Origin: Xylona heveae TC161
Taxonomy: Eukaryota; Ascomycota; Xylonomycetes; Xylonales; Xylonaceae
Assembly: GCF_001619985.1 (NCBI RefSeq)
Contig: NW_017264194.1
Location: forward strand, 186,001 to 250,000
DNA length: 64,000 bases
Direction of reading: 5' to 3'
Under the pieces are notes generated by a model. The model saw nothing but the letters and a program-made list of their open reading frames with translations, made no database searches and was not told where the DNA came from. Shown here in pieces: positions 52,691 to 64,000 of this stretch (its first letter is position 1; each line of letters begins with the position of its first letter). The position numbers and the translations under genes are program-made.

Positions 52691-55316
52691 CTTGGTTTGA
52701 GATGGATAATGTGGTGGGATCGTTTGATATCCTTTCGACTCGGGAGTAATGCACAAGAGTTAGGAGCCGTGGGATGTTTTCTTATAATTATGAGCTGTAG
52801 ACCAGCTGTATTATCCTACCTACCATCAGATATCATCAACTGGCGTTTCCAACCCTTGGACTTTTCTCCCCAGATGCCCGTCGTCCCTTGCATGGAGAGC
52901 TGGGAGCATAGCCCTTACAGTTACATGAGGCTCAAAATTCATCTACTGATTGGCTCAGTCAACAGCTGGTTAAGGATAAATGGCAGTTTGGTAATTCCAT
53001 GTGATATGGTCAGTCATGCTGTACAAATTGTGTTTGGTGCGACATGATATTATCTGTGCATAAATCTAGTATAATTTTGCATGATTTCCTACAACCACCC
53101 AAGGTACTCACCCACTCGCGATTGTTTGTGACCTTCTCAAAAGGGTAATGATGAAACGTAGAAACGCGTCCAAAAGTTCAACCCGGAACCAACTGGTCCG
53201 ATATATTGAAGATATAACGCTTGACCTGGCACGGGAACTCAGAGGCACCAATGCATGGAAATCGCATTTGCTAGGGCCGCAGTGTGCCTCAGGTTTGCTT
53301 GTTCGCCCTGTTTAGACCACTGCGAGCCCCTGAACAGCTTTCTTCCAACTTCGGTCATCACTCCCACATACCACCGTTCAATGGGCACTGTTACACATTT
53401 TACTTTTATAACAGCACGTCATTCTCCAATGAACTTTTCGCAGAATCCTGCCAATCAATTGATTGGTGTGGCCTGCTGAGACCTAGCTGCCTATTCTTTT
53501 GAGCGCTCATGGATCCATCTGCAAGATTCTCTGACCTTGATGAGGACGCAGCAACAACTTTCACAGCTATTCTAAAAGCACACAAGGCCGTTTATAGGCC
53601 GGTTATAGGCCGGTAAATGGTGTCGGAGGTTGAGAAAGTCGACTTCTTGATAGCGACAGTTCAGCTTCATCGACCGACAAGCCTGGACCCAGCCCAGCGA
53701 GCAGAGCTAGCAAGCCACGGTGCAGTCGTATAGAAATCCCAAGCTAGGTGCGCCGCTTTTGAGCAATTCTCCTCCCAATCGTTTACGTGGGAGATCAGAG
53801 TAGCTTCAACAAGCAAGATCTCAGCTTTTGCTTTTCAGCGCACTTGGAGCTGCTGTTGAACCAACCAATCAAAACGACGGCTGCCAGCCTTGGGCTACGT
53901 TCTGACCCCGCCAAAACCCCCTTGTCGTTGCTTCACCATCCTGCAAACACCTGTCTAAGCTTAAAGGACAACTACTTCATCAGCCACTTTTTGTGATGCC
54001 CCCCCTCTTTGTCACAGCCGCTATTCTCAGATCCAATGTCATCAGTTCTAAGATGAACTATTTTGTCACTTGGAAGCGTCAAGCCTCGACCAGCCACTTT
54101 TCCTCTTCCTGCTGTCGCTCGAGACCTAGCCGCCCCTCAGCTTTACATTTCGCCTCACGTGTTTAGAAAATTGCATATTATTCACCGGCATGACTGTCCT
54201 CCATGGGGCTGTTTTGGCTTTGTCGCCGCTCACTAAAGTCGGGGATACTCATCGATATTTCCTCTGCAAGCTCTACCAGTGTTAATGATCAAAGATTGAT
54301 AACTTCGTGCGACTTTCCTGCTGCATTCTGCTGCTAATTTCTGTGGCTGTCCTTCTTCCAATGACAATCGTTGCAAACTTCCATGTGATCAAGCATTGAA
54401 GCCTCTTTTACCTTACACTTGCCTTTACGTTTTTCTCCTCTTCAGCATTCGCTTATTGTATTCGAATATTGGTATAGTTAGGCAGAGAACGCAATGTCCC
54501 TTTTCCAGGACCATGCATTAGTGACGATGCGCCCCAGCCGCCCTTTTGTCTTACCTGTTGACCATCTACACATTTCCTCCACCCGCGAGTGAAAACGTTT
54601 TAGCTTCATCCTTTTTCATTCTAGCAGAGACTCCTTTTACCTCTACGCGCCTTTTGACTGTTGCACAGCTGAATAGGGGCTGTCTTTCAATAGTCGTCAA
54701 CACATCAACTGACACCTTTCGCACCAGCTAGTAAAGTACACTATGAGCCGTAAAGAGCTCAAGAGGCAAGCCATTTCCTGGAGAAGTCAAAGGAAAGGAG
54801 AAGGGCTAGACTTCTTGAGAGCTTTCTTCAGCCAGCCACGGCGGTTCATGATCAAAAGCTGATAGACAAAGATGCCCGAGTTGCTCAATCGCAACAGATG
54901 AAGCACTTGCTGCTAGTTTCTATTTCGCTAGAGACTCGAGAGATTGAGGAATTCACCCAATGCAGCTGAAGGCTGAAACGCATTGTGCAAAAATCTTTGT
55001 CTCTATTTTGCTGACAGAGATCTGTTTGCCAGTGATTTATTTCATGTGGCTGGCTGAGCAGATGGTCAGTCGTAGAGGCTGTCTCCCTGGGGCTCTGCTT
55101 CACCTTGACACTTCATATGCTCGAATTTCTCAGGGGTTGATTCTGACAAGTATAAAGGCACGTCATTGACTCCATTTAGTTTTCACGGAATCAACAAGCA
55201 TCTCGTCTGAGTATTCGACTAAGAAATCATCCGCCATCAAAACCTATATCATTGCACATCTCTCAACTGTCAATATCTCGAGCTGTTCTTTACGCTTTCT
55301 GTAAAAAGAATTCAAA
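52691..55316. other. Gene-poor region of about 2.6 kb
   Basis: Only short frames occur and none has a recognised product. A tandem duplication of GTTATAGGCCGG-like units appears at about 53589-53612. The phrase GCCACTTTT recurs near 53980 and 54097. The region is neither strikingly AT-rich nor visibly an old element that I can name. Confidence 0.5.
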
Positions 55317-56375
55317 ATGACCACCTTCTCGGCTTCCCCCAACCGCACCATTACCTGTATTGAACCAGAGACGGAAGCTGCAAAGATTCTAGCAAACAAA
55401 TGGTACTGGACGGTTGCCAAAACGGTTGCAACTGAAGGCAGCCCCGATGGAGAATCAAACATTATTTGGCGAGCGCAGGGTTTTGCGCCGGAAATGGATG
55501 TTACCTGGAAAACACAGTACGCGTTGAACTGGACTACGAACCTCCAAACCGGCGCGGAGGTCAAGCTTGGCGGCTTGTGGGTTGCTGCGAACAAGGGCGA
55601 AGTCTGGAACGTGAATAATCTTGGCTACCTGGAGAAGGAGAGTGATGCGGGTCTTCCGGGGTGGTTGAATATTGGAAATGTCGATTACGACTACGGAGGC
55701 GTGGGAATCCACATCGTGGTTGGCCTCGTGTCCGACGACAAAAACTTTGAAAAAGTATTTGTCGACCCGGTCAGCCTGTTCAAAAACAGCAATGCCAGAT
55801 ATCAGCCCCTGGAGAAAGCGCAATGGTGGTTTGAGGGCGAGGACAAAACCGGACAGGTTTACTCCAGCACGATGACCAGCATTGGAGAAGTTGATCTGAC
55901 CAATCCGGCCCCAGCAACGGGAAATTACGCCTGGTGGACTACCTATCTCACTGGCGATGGAACATGGTACAATTATCAGCAACCACCAATGACCCTTAAG
56001 CATACATCAGCCACCAAGGAGCTTGTCGGGTTCAATCCGGTTTTTGTATCTCTTTCCAAGACTGTAGGCAAAGAATTTCGCCAAGCCGCAACAAAGTGGG
56101 TGAAAACCCGCCTTGGGAAGATCTACAACAACGTGTCAGTTGAATTCACACTGGTCTACACCAAGCAAAATGGAAAAGAGCTCAAGGTCACGTATGGCAG
56201 CAAGAAATCGGCCGTTCCCGGCACCAGACAGTACATTGGTTTCACGCTGGACGAAAAGGATGAGTTCGACCAGGACCTCTTGAATGCTATTTCAGACGGC
56301 GCAGATGATGAGCATTTTCCCAGAGGCGAAACCGGTACCATTATTCTCTTGAACAAGGTCAATGGCTTTCATTGA
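55317..56375 (+). CDS. Orphan 352-residue protein, Trp-rich and probably beta-rich, function unknown
   Basis: I do not recognise this intronless gene. The product has no signal peptide or membrane segment, many aromatic residues (WYWTVAK, WWFEGEDK, YAWWTTYLTGDGTWYNYQQP) and alternating polar/hydrophobic stretches suggesting beta strands, for example EVKLGGLWVAANKGEVWNV and GVGIHIVVGLVS. The second half is Lys/Asp-rich with GKELKVTYGSKKSAV and a globular end. It is probably cytosolic and folded, perhaps a beta-sandwich or lectin-like binder, but that is only a guess from composition. The ATG at 55317 is the first and the coding frame is clean. It stands alone, with 2.6 kb of gene-poor sequence to the left and 7.6 kb to the right, so it is a candidate accessory or horizontally acquired gene. 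Confidence 0.7.
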   Translation: MTTFSASPNRTITCIEPETEAAKILANKWYWTVAKTVATEGSPDGESNIIWRAQGFAPEMDVTWKTQYALNWTTNLQTGAEVKLGGLWVAANKGEVWNVNNLGYLEKESDAGLPGWLNIGNVDYDYGGVGIHIVVGLVSDDKNFEKVFVDPVSLFKNSNARYQPLEKAQWWFEGEDKTGQVYSSTMTSIGEVDLTNPAPATGNYAWWTTYLTGDGTWYNYQQPPMTLKHTSATKELVGFNPVFVSLSKTVGKEFRQAATKWVKTRLGKIYNNVSVEFTLVYTKQNGKELKVTYGSKKSAVPGTRQYIGFTLDEKDEFDQDLLNAISDGADDEHFPRGETGTIILLNKVNGFH

Positions 56376-57092
56376 TGGAAATCTCCCACTTTGAGTCCAA
56401 CGACGTGTTAGAATGTGGTTTCCTTGATAAGTACTTTGATTGATTCGCAGCCATCACCGGCCCATTTTCTCGTGATAAATTGAATAATCGTTCTGGCTTC
56501 AGTATCAAACAGAAAAGAAGAAAAAATTTCGCCTTCATACTATTCGCATTTAATCTGTTACTTCCCCATGTTTGAAATTAGATGATATCGTTTGCAACAT
56601 ACACTCTGAGTTTTGTATCAGTGTTTAGACTTTTAGTATTAGCAATATATTTGTTTATCGAAGATCTGTTATCAATATGGAAAAACTCGAAGGTGCTCAC
56701 TTACAATCTTTTACGGCTTTTCGACAGGAGAATTTTACAGGGACTGCTTCTACACTCTCCCACTGTCATACTCCAACACGGACAGCAGAATATCTCTGTA
56801 TCTGGTTACTTTGTCGCTTCGACTTGACTTGATTCAACTTTCTCCTGCGTCCATTCGACTGGCCATGGCCCACTAGTTCGTTATTCTGATATTCAGAAGT
56901 TCAGAACAGCAAAAACGCTTGAAAAGCTGTGGCAACAAGTCTTCTTGCAAGCACAGCGATATTGGTTTGCTGCATACAAGCAGCAAGCATTACTTGTAAG
57001 TTATAGCTTATGCCATTTACTTAGGGGCCGGAGTCCCGAAATGTCTGGACATTCTGGAATCTGGAGTCTGGACAGTCTAGACATATATAAGG

Positions 57093-57117
57093 TATATATA
57101 TATATATATATATATAT
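57093..57117. repeat. (TA)n microsatellite
   Basis: Twelve or so TA units in a row, directly after a short GTCTAGAC-containing stretch. Confidence 0.9.
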
Positions 57118-58043
57118 CTTTTTCTATCGCCAGCTTCACAGTAGTACAATACTGAGAAGCCAAGTCCCCAAATCACCAAATCATCAGGTGAGACCCACGA
57201 CCGGAGCAGACTCCGTTGAAACAGACCTTGGTCCAGACCATTGCTCCATTTACGCGCATACACAGTATACCCTGTCTCTTCTGGGTCTGCAACGCAACGC
57301 AACGCAACGCCACGACTCGTGAAAATCGCATGACTGTAGAGATCCTAAGGGATCTAGACCCTGGTTTGTCCCTGGTAAGGTGAGACTCGTCCGAGCATGC
57401 AAAACCTATAACGCCTTTGGGATTCTAGAAGCCGGATGCCAGGTGAAGTGAATGAGATGAGAGACGAGAGCGATCGCCAAGAAAAGACATGGAACCGGAG
57501 TGAAACAGATAATAGGGTACGAAGAAAAATGAACCATTCTCGACGGTTATCGTTTCGAGTTGGAGACAGACACGGATGTCAAAGACAAGGGTACGGTAGA
57601 CGATAATCAGAAGAGAACGAGGGAGATAGCGATAGAGACATACGTTGAACGTCCAGAGTCCAGACGATCGAGGATTCGAGGATTGGGGCCTCGACTATTC
57701 TTTTGCTCGTTCTGGAACGCTAGTCTGAATGTCTAAAACATCTGAGACGCTGAGACGTCGAGTCTTGAAACTGGGTAATCTGAGACAATTGAGTATTGCA
57801 CAAAAGCTGATCCGTACAATGGCTACAGAGTCTAGAATCCAGAGTCTATAGTCAAGGCCCAATCTTTGTCTTACACACTGCTTGGTTCTCAGGAGATGTC
57901 CCCTATTTCTCGGGCTCTCGGACGCCCGATCGAATGCTGGCCTATTAGGCCGGTGCGATGGGTATATATATTCGTCCGATCCACATTCTTTCTGAGACCC
58001 TCCTCACGATCGAAGGATAACTAGATCCCATCTGCCAGCAGGC

Positions 58044-58107
58044 CCATCGATCTGTCGGTCCATCGATCTGTCGGTCCATCGATCTGTCGGTCCATCGATC
58101 TATCGAT
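58044..58107. repeat. 16-bp minisatellite, four units
   Basis: Four consecutive copies of CCATCGATCTGTCGGT. The first three are identical and the fourth is changed at its end. Each unit contains the palindrome ATCGAT. With no spacers, it is not a CRISPR array. Confidence 0.9.
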
Positions 58108-59756
58108 CTATAGGCCGCTTGAGGAGTCCCAATAGTGGAGTTACGAGACGCAAGGCGCAGGAATACGAGGGTCCAGGAACACATGGATAGGTGCACGCTG
58201 CACGCTACTACTGGCGTTCTGAGAAGACGAAAGCAGACTGTCCTGTCCGATTATCCGGCTGCTTGATGTGTTTCGTCGTTCGTCTCCACAACGAGATGGG
58301 AAGATTGAGAAGAAGGACCAATTGAGCCGGGCTGGGTGCACCGATCGAATATCTAACTACACTGCACTACATATCAAAAATACAGCAACCCGATGCCAAG
58401 GCTACACTTTCATGGCTCTATGGATTTGCGCCGGGAGTATGAATCCAATGGACCTACCTCCATCGGTACCAGAGGACGAGAACTACGGATACTGGATCGG
58501 GATACCTGACGAGACGCACTCATTCAAACTAGACCATAGGGGAAAGATACTCGAGCAAGAGGTACTGGCCTTGGGACGGGATGTCTTGGTTTGAACAATG
58601 CCGGATTCCGTGGCGAGAGACATGACAACACCATCAGTACTGTTTAAATGTGAAGCACGCCTGCACTTCCGGACTGCCACTTAGACGCTTCGAGAGCCTG
58701 CGCCACATCCGACGGATTGATGCATCATGCAGGCATCGAGATTATGCATTTACAGGCCATTAGGGAGTGAAAATATGTCTTGATATCCGACACGACGACA
58801 CGGCATTGAGCGGCGGGGTATGGTGAGCGAAACAGTTTCTGCCGGAGCAGAGTCTGGAGAACGTTTTGAGCGACAGGCACGTGTATTGGTGTACCAACGA
58901 GCAGAAGTGGATCAGTGGGGTTGTGGGGAAATGCATCTCTCGATTGATTGCAGGGAAGCGGCAGCTGGGTAATAACAGGAAAGTGAATGGCGGATAGAGA
59001 ATTGAGCTGTGGCCAAGAAAAATGTGAAAGCATGACCAGTTCCCGTACAGCAATGGAGAAAGATTATCACAAAAGACGCAAAACGGCAGGACCACAGGCA
59101 GACGAGCAGAAAAGCAGAAGAGAGCAAAAAGTCACGAGAACAAAGGGATGTACTGAAAAATCACGCAGTTGGAAAATTGACCTCGCATTTTTTTTTTCCT
59201 CCCTCTTTTCTGAGCATTCTAACACACAGCTTATGTCATATGCTCATTGCGGGGTAAGTTACTGGAGCTCAGTGCTGATGCAATTCGCGCACACGCCGTG
59301 GACAGTTACAAGTGGACATGCTGAATGCGGGGTAAAGTCTGTTGGGATTCGAGGAGAAGAGGGTGGAGCGTAAAAACGGCAATATTACAAGAAAGGGAGT
59401 TTGAAGAAGGGGAAGCGAAATAAGAATATCACGATAGCAGAGTAAGGGAAGGTAGGGTAGATAGGATAATGGTCATAACGCGAAGTTCGCCACAATACGT
59501 GCAAAGACGCGTCGAATTATTACAAAAGCTAAAGGTAATATTTAACTTAAGTTAAGGTATACCGTAGTTATCTCCTCCTGGTTAAAAAGGACCGGAAATG
59601 GTATACCGTACAGCAGAAAAATGTACTTCCCTACCTCCCTACCTCCTCGCATCGACATGGCGAGGCTGGGCTATACGAGTCCCTCGGAGTTGACGATTGA
59701 CAATCAAGTAACTTTTGTAACTGACTCTACCTAGGTAGGTGTGCAGCTTACCTTGC

Positions 59757-59777
59757 TGAGCACTGAGCACTGAGCAC
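59757..59777. repeat. 7-bp tandem repeat, three units
   Basis: TGAGCAC occurs three times in direct succession. Confidence 0.85.
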
Positions 59778-60774
59778 TCGGCGCTGGATGGACACTGTAT
59801 CATACTAACCCGGCCTAACGGGCAGAATTGAGTCTAATAGAATGACCGGGCTGAGAATAGTCTGCGTTCTTGATAATTATTCATCGTCCCCGTACTTTTG
59901 TATCAGTCTTCCCATATTTCTGCGAGGACTAAGAGCCGGATATGTAGGAACGTGCCTCGGGCTTCACAGTTCAGCTATTGTCTTGAATTTTGACCCGTAG
60001 GCGCCAATTTCCATCCCATTTACGTCCCATTTTCCATCTATCTTACATGGTTCACAATCATGTATAATAGTTGAATTAGTTGAACAAAACACGTCAGGGC
60101 ATAATCGTTGGACAAAACGTCAAATGTGTAATAGACTCATGGGAAAATAGACTATATACAGTAGGCGGCTACAGGCAGGGTCCTCGGGTACGCGCTCTTG
60201 GTCTGACCCATGCGACCTCGACCTCGCAACAACTATTTTAACCATCAGGCCCATGGTCCATGGATATGTACACTAACGCTGCCTGTGCGCTGCTCGCTAT
60301 CGCTCGCTCCGAGCCGCGCGGGTCCTGTCTGATTCAGCCCGCGCAGTTGGCCCTACCGCCCTCGCCCCAGAATCGGGACTCCGTACAGATCGTACAGTAA
60401 GCGGATAATTGTTTCGAGTTTCGTTTGCCGCCGTTCTATATTTTGCTGCCGGCGTTGACTCGTTGAGGGAACTGAGAAAAATGACGCAAGATTCTGAGAG
60501 TAAGAGATGCAGCGCAGGTAGATATAGAGTGTACCTCCATAGACTGTAGTGAAACGGGGAGTAGTTAGGTTTACAGCGTTGCTGCAGCCTGCGTCACTTG
60601 TATGTTGTAACTGGTTATGAGTACACTGTAGTTCAGATATGACGCTTGGTTCCTTGAAGTAATGTAATTTGTAAAGTGGTAAGGTGCATTAAAACTGAAG
60701 ATGATGATACTAATAATAATGGGAACAGCCGATAAACTGGAAAAGCAACATGGGTTTGATAGAATTAAAGCCAT

Positions 60775-60780
<6 letters not shown>

Positions 60781-60812
<32 letters not shown>
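60781..60812. repeat. Homopolymer of about 32 T
   Basis: An unbroken run of T on the plus strand. No gene end or polyadenylation signature beside it was recognised. Confidence 0.9.
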
Positions 60813-61026
60813 CGGGAAATAAATGAATATATGGATGACAAATAAACCGAAATAAAATATTCAGATAATTATCGTCAGCTCTTTTTTTCCCTTCTTTTCC
60901 CTCAAAAAGAAAAGAAAAGAAAAATAATGTAAAATAGATATGAATATCCAAGGGACAAGACAATAAAAGGACATGGTTACGCAGCGGGTGCAAATTGGAT
61001 AGAGTCAACGGCCAAGACACCCTCAG

Positions 61027-61050
61027 TGCTCGACTGCTCGACTGCTCGAC
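61027..61050. repeat. 8-bp tandem repeat, three units
   Basis: TGCTCGAC repeated three times. Confidence 0.85.
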
Positions 61051-62025
61051 TCCGCGGAGTTCTTCCCGGGCATAATTCCATCGGAGTCACTCTCAGAGAC
61101 AACAGACATGTATAATTTACATAAGCAGCTCAGTCTCAAGAAAGTTGAGTGTTATGTTTCAGATATGCTGAAAGTGAGGCGCAGCTCTACGGACATACGG
61201 TGCTAGGTAATTTCCGGGAGGATATTGTACCCAAGGCATTGCTAGAGGCTTCAAAATTATTGTGAAACTTGCATTCATAATTTTGTGAACGCCACTGGCC
61301 GCGAAAGGACCACAGTCTCAGCCATGGCGGGTTTGAAAGCCTGCTTGGTCAGGCTGGCACGAGGCATCAAAACAGGTGTCACATATCCCACAAGCCCCGA
61401 GTTGAGAAGAGGCGTGCCGCAGTGGAGAGGAAATTCACAAGGTGTCATGTTGAAGCAGACTACTGGACTTGCCATGTACAGTGTCATGTCGGAAATAAAA
61501 GCCACGCATCAAGAGTGTTGCCCTGTTACCAGGCTGATCACTTGCAGAGAGAGCCCGTGGCGTTAGTAGTCCTTAGTAGTCCTCGCCGGATAAGAACAAG
61601 TCTTAGCTGCGGTTGAATCTGATCGATGGGACCCGTTAGTGGATCAGCTGTGTGATCAGCAGCGAGTTCCCGGTGACAGTGGATGCCGGACAAGGACAGC
61701 CTTGTCGGCACAACGGTGATGTGATTGAGGCAGAGAAGAGAAGATGGATGGGTGGAATGGGGATGAATGGGGATGAAATGGGTGGGCAAAGGCGGGGCAA
61801 GGCATGTGAAAGTATAAGAGATTAGAAGGAGAAGAGCGATATTCGAGCATGAGGGATAAAGTGGTCATGTCGAGAGGGTATGAAGCAGATGTGGGGTAAG
61901 CGTTGAGACGGCCGAGTGCGGAAGAAAAGGACTCTGAAAGAAAGTAAGGCAGAAGGGAAAGAGACAGTGGGATAAATTGTGGTCGGCAAGGTCTCGGGAG
62001 GGTCAGATGGTCAGCGAGGGCCAAA

Positions 62026-62046
62026 GGGACGAGGGACGAGGGACGA
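62026..62046. repeat. 7-bp tandem repeat, three units
   Basis: GGGACGA repeated three times, followed by a partial copy. Confidence 0.85.
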
Positions 62047-63160
62047 GGGAGCGAGCGGAGAGAATGGACGTGCACGACGACGATAAGCGTCGAGGAAGAG
62101 AGATGAGGGCGTGATGAAAGAGGTCACAACGTGATCAAGGACGGGACAGACGGACGGTATAGGAAAAGATAGGTAAAGCTTTGGAGGAGAAAAGAGATGT
62201 CTCTTCAACGCGTCTCTTCTACACAAAAATGTGCTCACCTCCTCGCGTTCCATGTGAGGGTTAGGTGTACAAAATTAGCCATGTTGGGATTGACGTCGAC
62301 ACGACAAACAATAAAATTTCTCAAACACTTTGAGTACGAGTAGTCGAGCAGTCGTTAGTATAGTGCCGACAAATCTATTTGCATCTCGGAAGCAAATGGC
62401 GAGCGCTGCCTGAAACGTCGCAAGAAGAGGGATGAGGCTGGATGGGCTGGCTGGGCTGAAGCAAAGACATGGATTCATGGTATTTTGGGCGGCCAAGTGG
62501 CTGGCCCGCCATAGGACTGCAGTATTCCAAGTGTACCTAGGTAGTACAGCTATGCCAAGTAGGTAATCTTTGATTGTTAGTATTGTCCATGTATCTGTCT
62601 AATTCCGTAGCTCATCAGGGTCCAAAGACTACGGTACAAGTTATTCGTGGTAACTAAGGTACCTATTAAATACTTTTGGTCGTGGATTACGTGGATGAAT
62701 CGTCTCTCTCGTTGCTTTCCATGGTACAAAGTAAATCTTGGTTTGGACGCGATGGCGCCCGGCACAGGGGCGCGACCGAGGCGCCCAGGGATTTGCCTCC
62801 CCCCCGCGACCATTTAGTTTGCAGGACCCTTTTTTTGTCGACCCAATCATCACCGGGAACTGGAGTCTATCCGTATGATTGAAGCATACCTATCTACCTT
62901 ACGGAGTAGGGAATAATGAATATGTGTAAAGTGTTTGAAATAGTATCAAGATTTATGAGTTGTCTGCTTCGAAAGAGTGAATGGACTCTTTGAGACGACC
63001 GACGAAACATGTCGGACAGTTAGTGAAGCAGATCAAGTCAGACAATCATCTATAGTTACCAGCATCTCTCATTCTCGATATGCCCATACCAACCTAATCA
63101 AAATCATTTCTTCTCCTCACTTGAACACGCGCCCTGTGCCCATCCGCGGGCTGGGTGATC

Positions 63161-64000
63161 GTCTCTCCCCTCCCTTCTGATGCTTCACGTCTGGGGCCTA
63201 TTAGCTTCTTTGCGCCCCCCCGTGCAGGGTTTTCTTTCCCTTTCCCTTGGCCCCCCCGTTCCTTCTTGTTCCACCCTTGAGGCGCATGCACCACTCACAC
63301 CCTCTCTCGCTCTCACACACCCACCCTCCCTAAACTTGGTAGTTACATACAGTAACTCATACATCTTGTACGCTTCTGATCGTGAGGAAAATAAAATAAA
63401 ATATAAAAAATTGAAAAAAGTCAAATGGATTAAGATCCTCCCAAATTTAAAAGTATCCCCATTCCCCCCCTCCCACCTCGAATTCTTTTTCTTGCTCCAT
63501 CATCCATTTGTATTCCACTCCACATCTTCTTCTTCTTCTTCTTCTTCGTCTTCTTCTTTGTGTGTTTGTTGGTATTTCTTGTGGGGTATATTGGTTCTGC
63601 CGTAGCCTAGAGCTCGCACCAACCTCCTCCGTCGTCTTCCAGCTCTCCTTGTCGCTTCTAGTGGGTGATCAACCTGCCACCGCCTCCTCTTTGGTTGCAA
63701 AATCTCCTCCCCCCCAGTTGACGACGACTCTTGGGGACGATCCACCCGCCGCCACTCGCACATCCTGCCACCCCCCTCTCTCTCTCCACCCACTTGGGGC
63801 CAAATTTGTCCAGCCTCGACCCTTTTCTCCGACCTCCCCTCTCTCGTTTTGCCAATCTCAAATCCTACTCTCCTTTTCTACTTGGAGTCGGGCACAGCCT
63901 GGTGCTTCCCTGATCACCGACTCCACTTTCTGACACGGCCACGCCCATCATTACTCGCTTTTGCTCTCGCCGAGCCTCTTTGGGACGCATCATCATCATC
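63161..64000 (+). promoter_or_regulatory. Pyrimidine-rich probable promoter/leader of a gene beyond the window
   Basis: The plus strand is strongly CT-rich from about 63180, with a TTC trinucleotide repeat (about 63526-63556) and C-runs. This resembles fungal promoters and 5' leaders close to transcription starts. Several overlapping frames exist but none looks like a protein, and no start of a recognised gene is present before the window ends. Confidence 0.45.

Larger units (their letters stand above)
56376..63160. other. Gene desert of about 7 kb with scattered small tandem repeats
   Basis: Frames are short and low in complexity, and I see no exon-intron structure, tRNA or recognisable mobile element. 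The region contains several short tandem repeats, listed separately. In fungi such long empty intervals often lie upstream of developmental regulators; the next gene to the right is outside the window. It may also hold untranslated RNAs that I cannot detect. Confidence 0.5.

Noticed and set aside
52757-55316. Possible decayed mobile element in the gene-poor stretch
   Set aside because: No terminal repeats, target-site duplications or element-encoded protein could be recognised by eye.
58044-58107. CRISPR-like direct repeats
   Set aside because: Units are adjacent without spacers and the genome is fungal.

Overview
This window is nuclear chromosomal DNA of a filamentous ascomycete (Pezizomycotina; probably Eurotiomycetes, although that placement is inference). 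The support is compact genes on both strands, roughly 50-70 nt GT-AG introns with CTAAY/CTGAY branch sites, ordinary fungal housekeeping genes (Stu2, Sdh8, Stn1, Vcx1, Utp14, Hul5, Pab1) and a C2H2 plus Zn2Cys6 transcription factor. No bacterial operon, CRISPR array, retroelement or other recognisable transposon was seen. All exon joins were worked out by eye from splice signals, reading frame and family knowledge.

Layout. At 0-16 kb are housekeeping and conserved genes: the 3' part of a Stu2/XMAP215 microtubule polymerase, the SDH assembly factor Sdh8, a Ser/Pro-rich single-pass membrane protein, tRNA-Arg(UCU), a second membrane-anchored protein, a DnaJC9-like J protein divergent from a RibD-like deaminase, and a five-exon NTF2/SnoaL-like protein. 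At 16-21.1 kb is the most unusual stretch: three paralogous genes. Two pair a shared N-terminal helical domain with a C-terminal domain that resembles the ADP-ribosyltransferase-like DUF3990 fold. The third is a solo copy of the N-terminal domain. At 22-46 kb the core genes return: Stn1, vacuolar Ca2+/H+ exchanger Vcx1, a 14-exon GH81 endo-1,3-beta-glucanase, Utp14 head-to-head with mitochondrial ribosomal protein mL41, the HECT ligase Hul5, and poly(A)-binding protein Pab1 with an A-rich leader.

At 47-56.4 kb the window becomes accessory: the C2H2/Zn2Cys6 regulator, a 518-residue protein of unknown function, an extended short-chain reductase, and an isolated intronless 352-residue orphan. 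From 56.4 kb to the end there is a gene-poor stretch of about 7.6 kb with several small tandem repeats. It ends in a pyrimidine-rich segment that looks like the leader of a plus-strand gene beginning beyond the window.

Functional links visible here are limited. UTP14 and mL41 share a 257-bp divergent promoter. The J-protein and deaminase genes share a divergent intergenic region. The regulator, the 518-residue protein and the reductase may form a small co-regulated accessory group (inference). The three-gene family is the best candidate for an undescribed system: two of its genes are divergently transcribed and two converge, which suggests local duplication and inversion.
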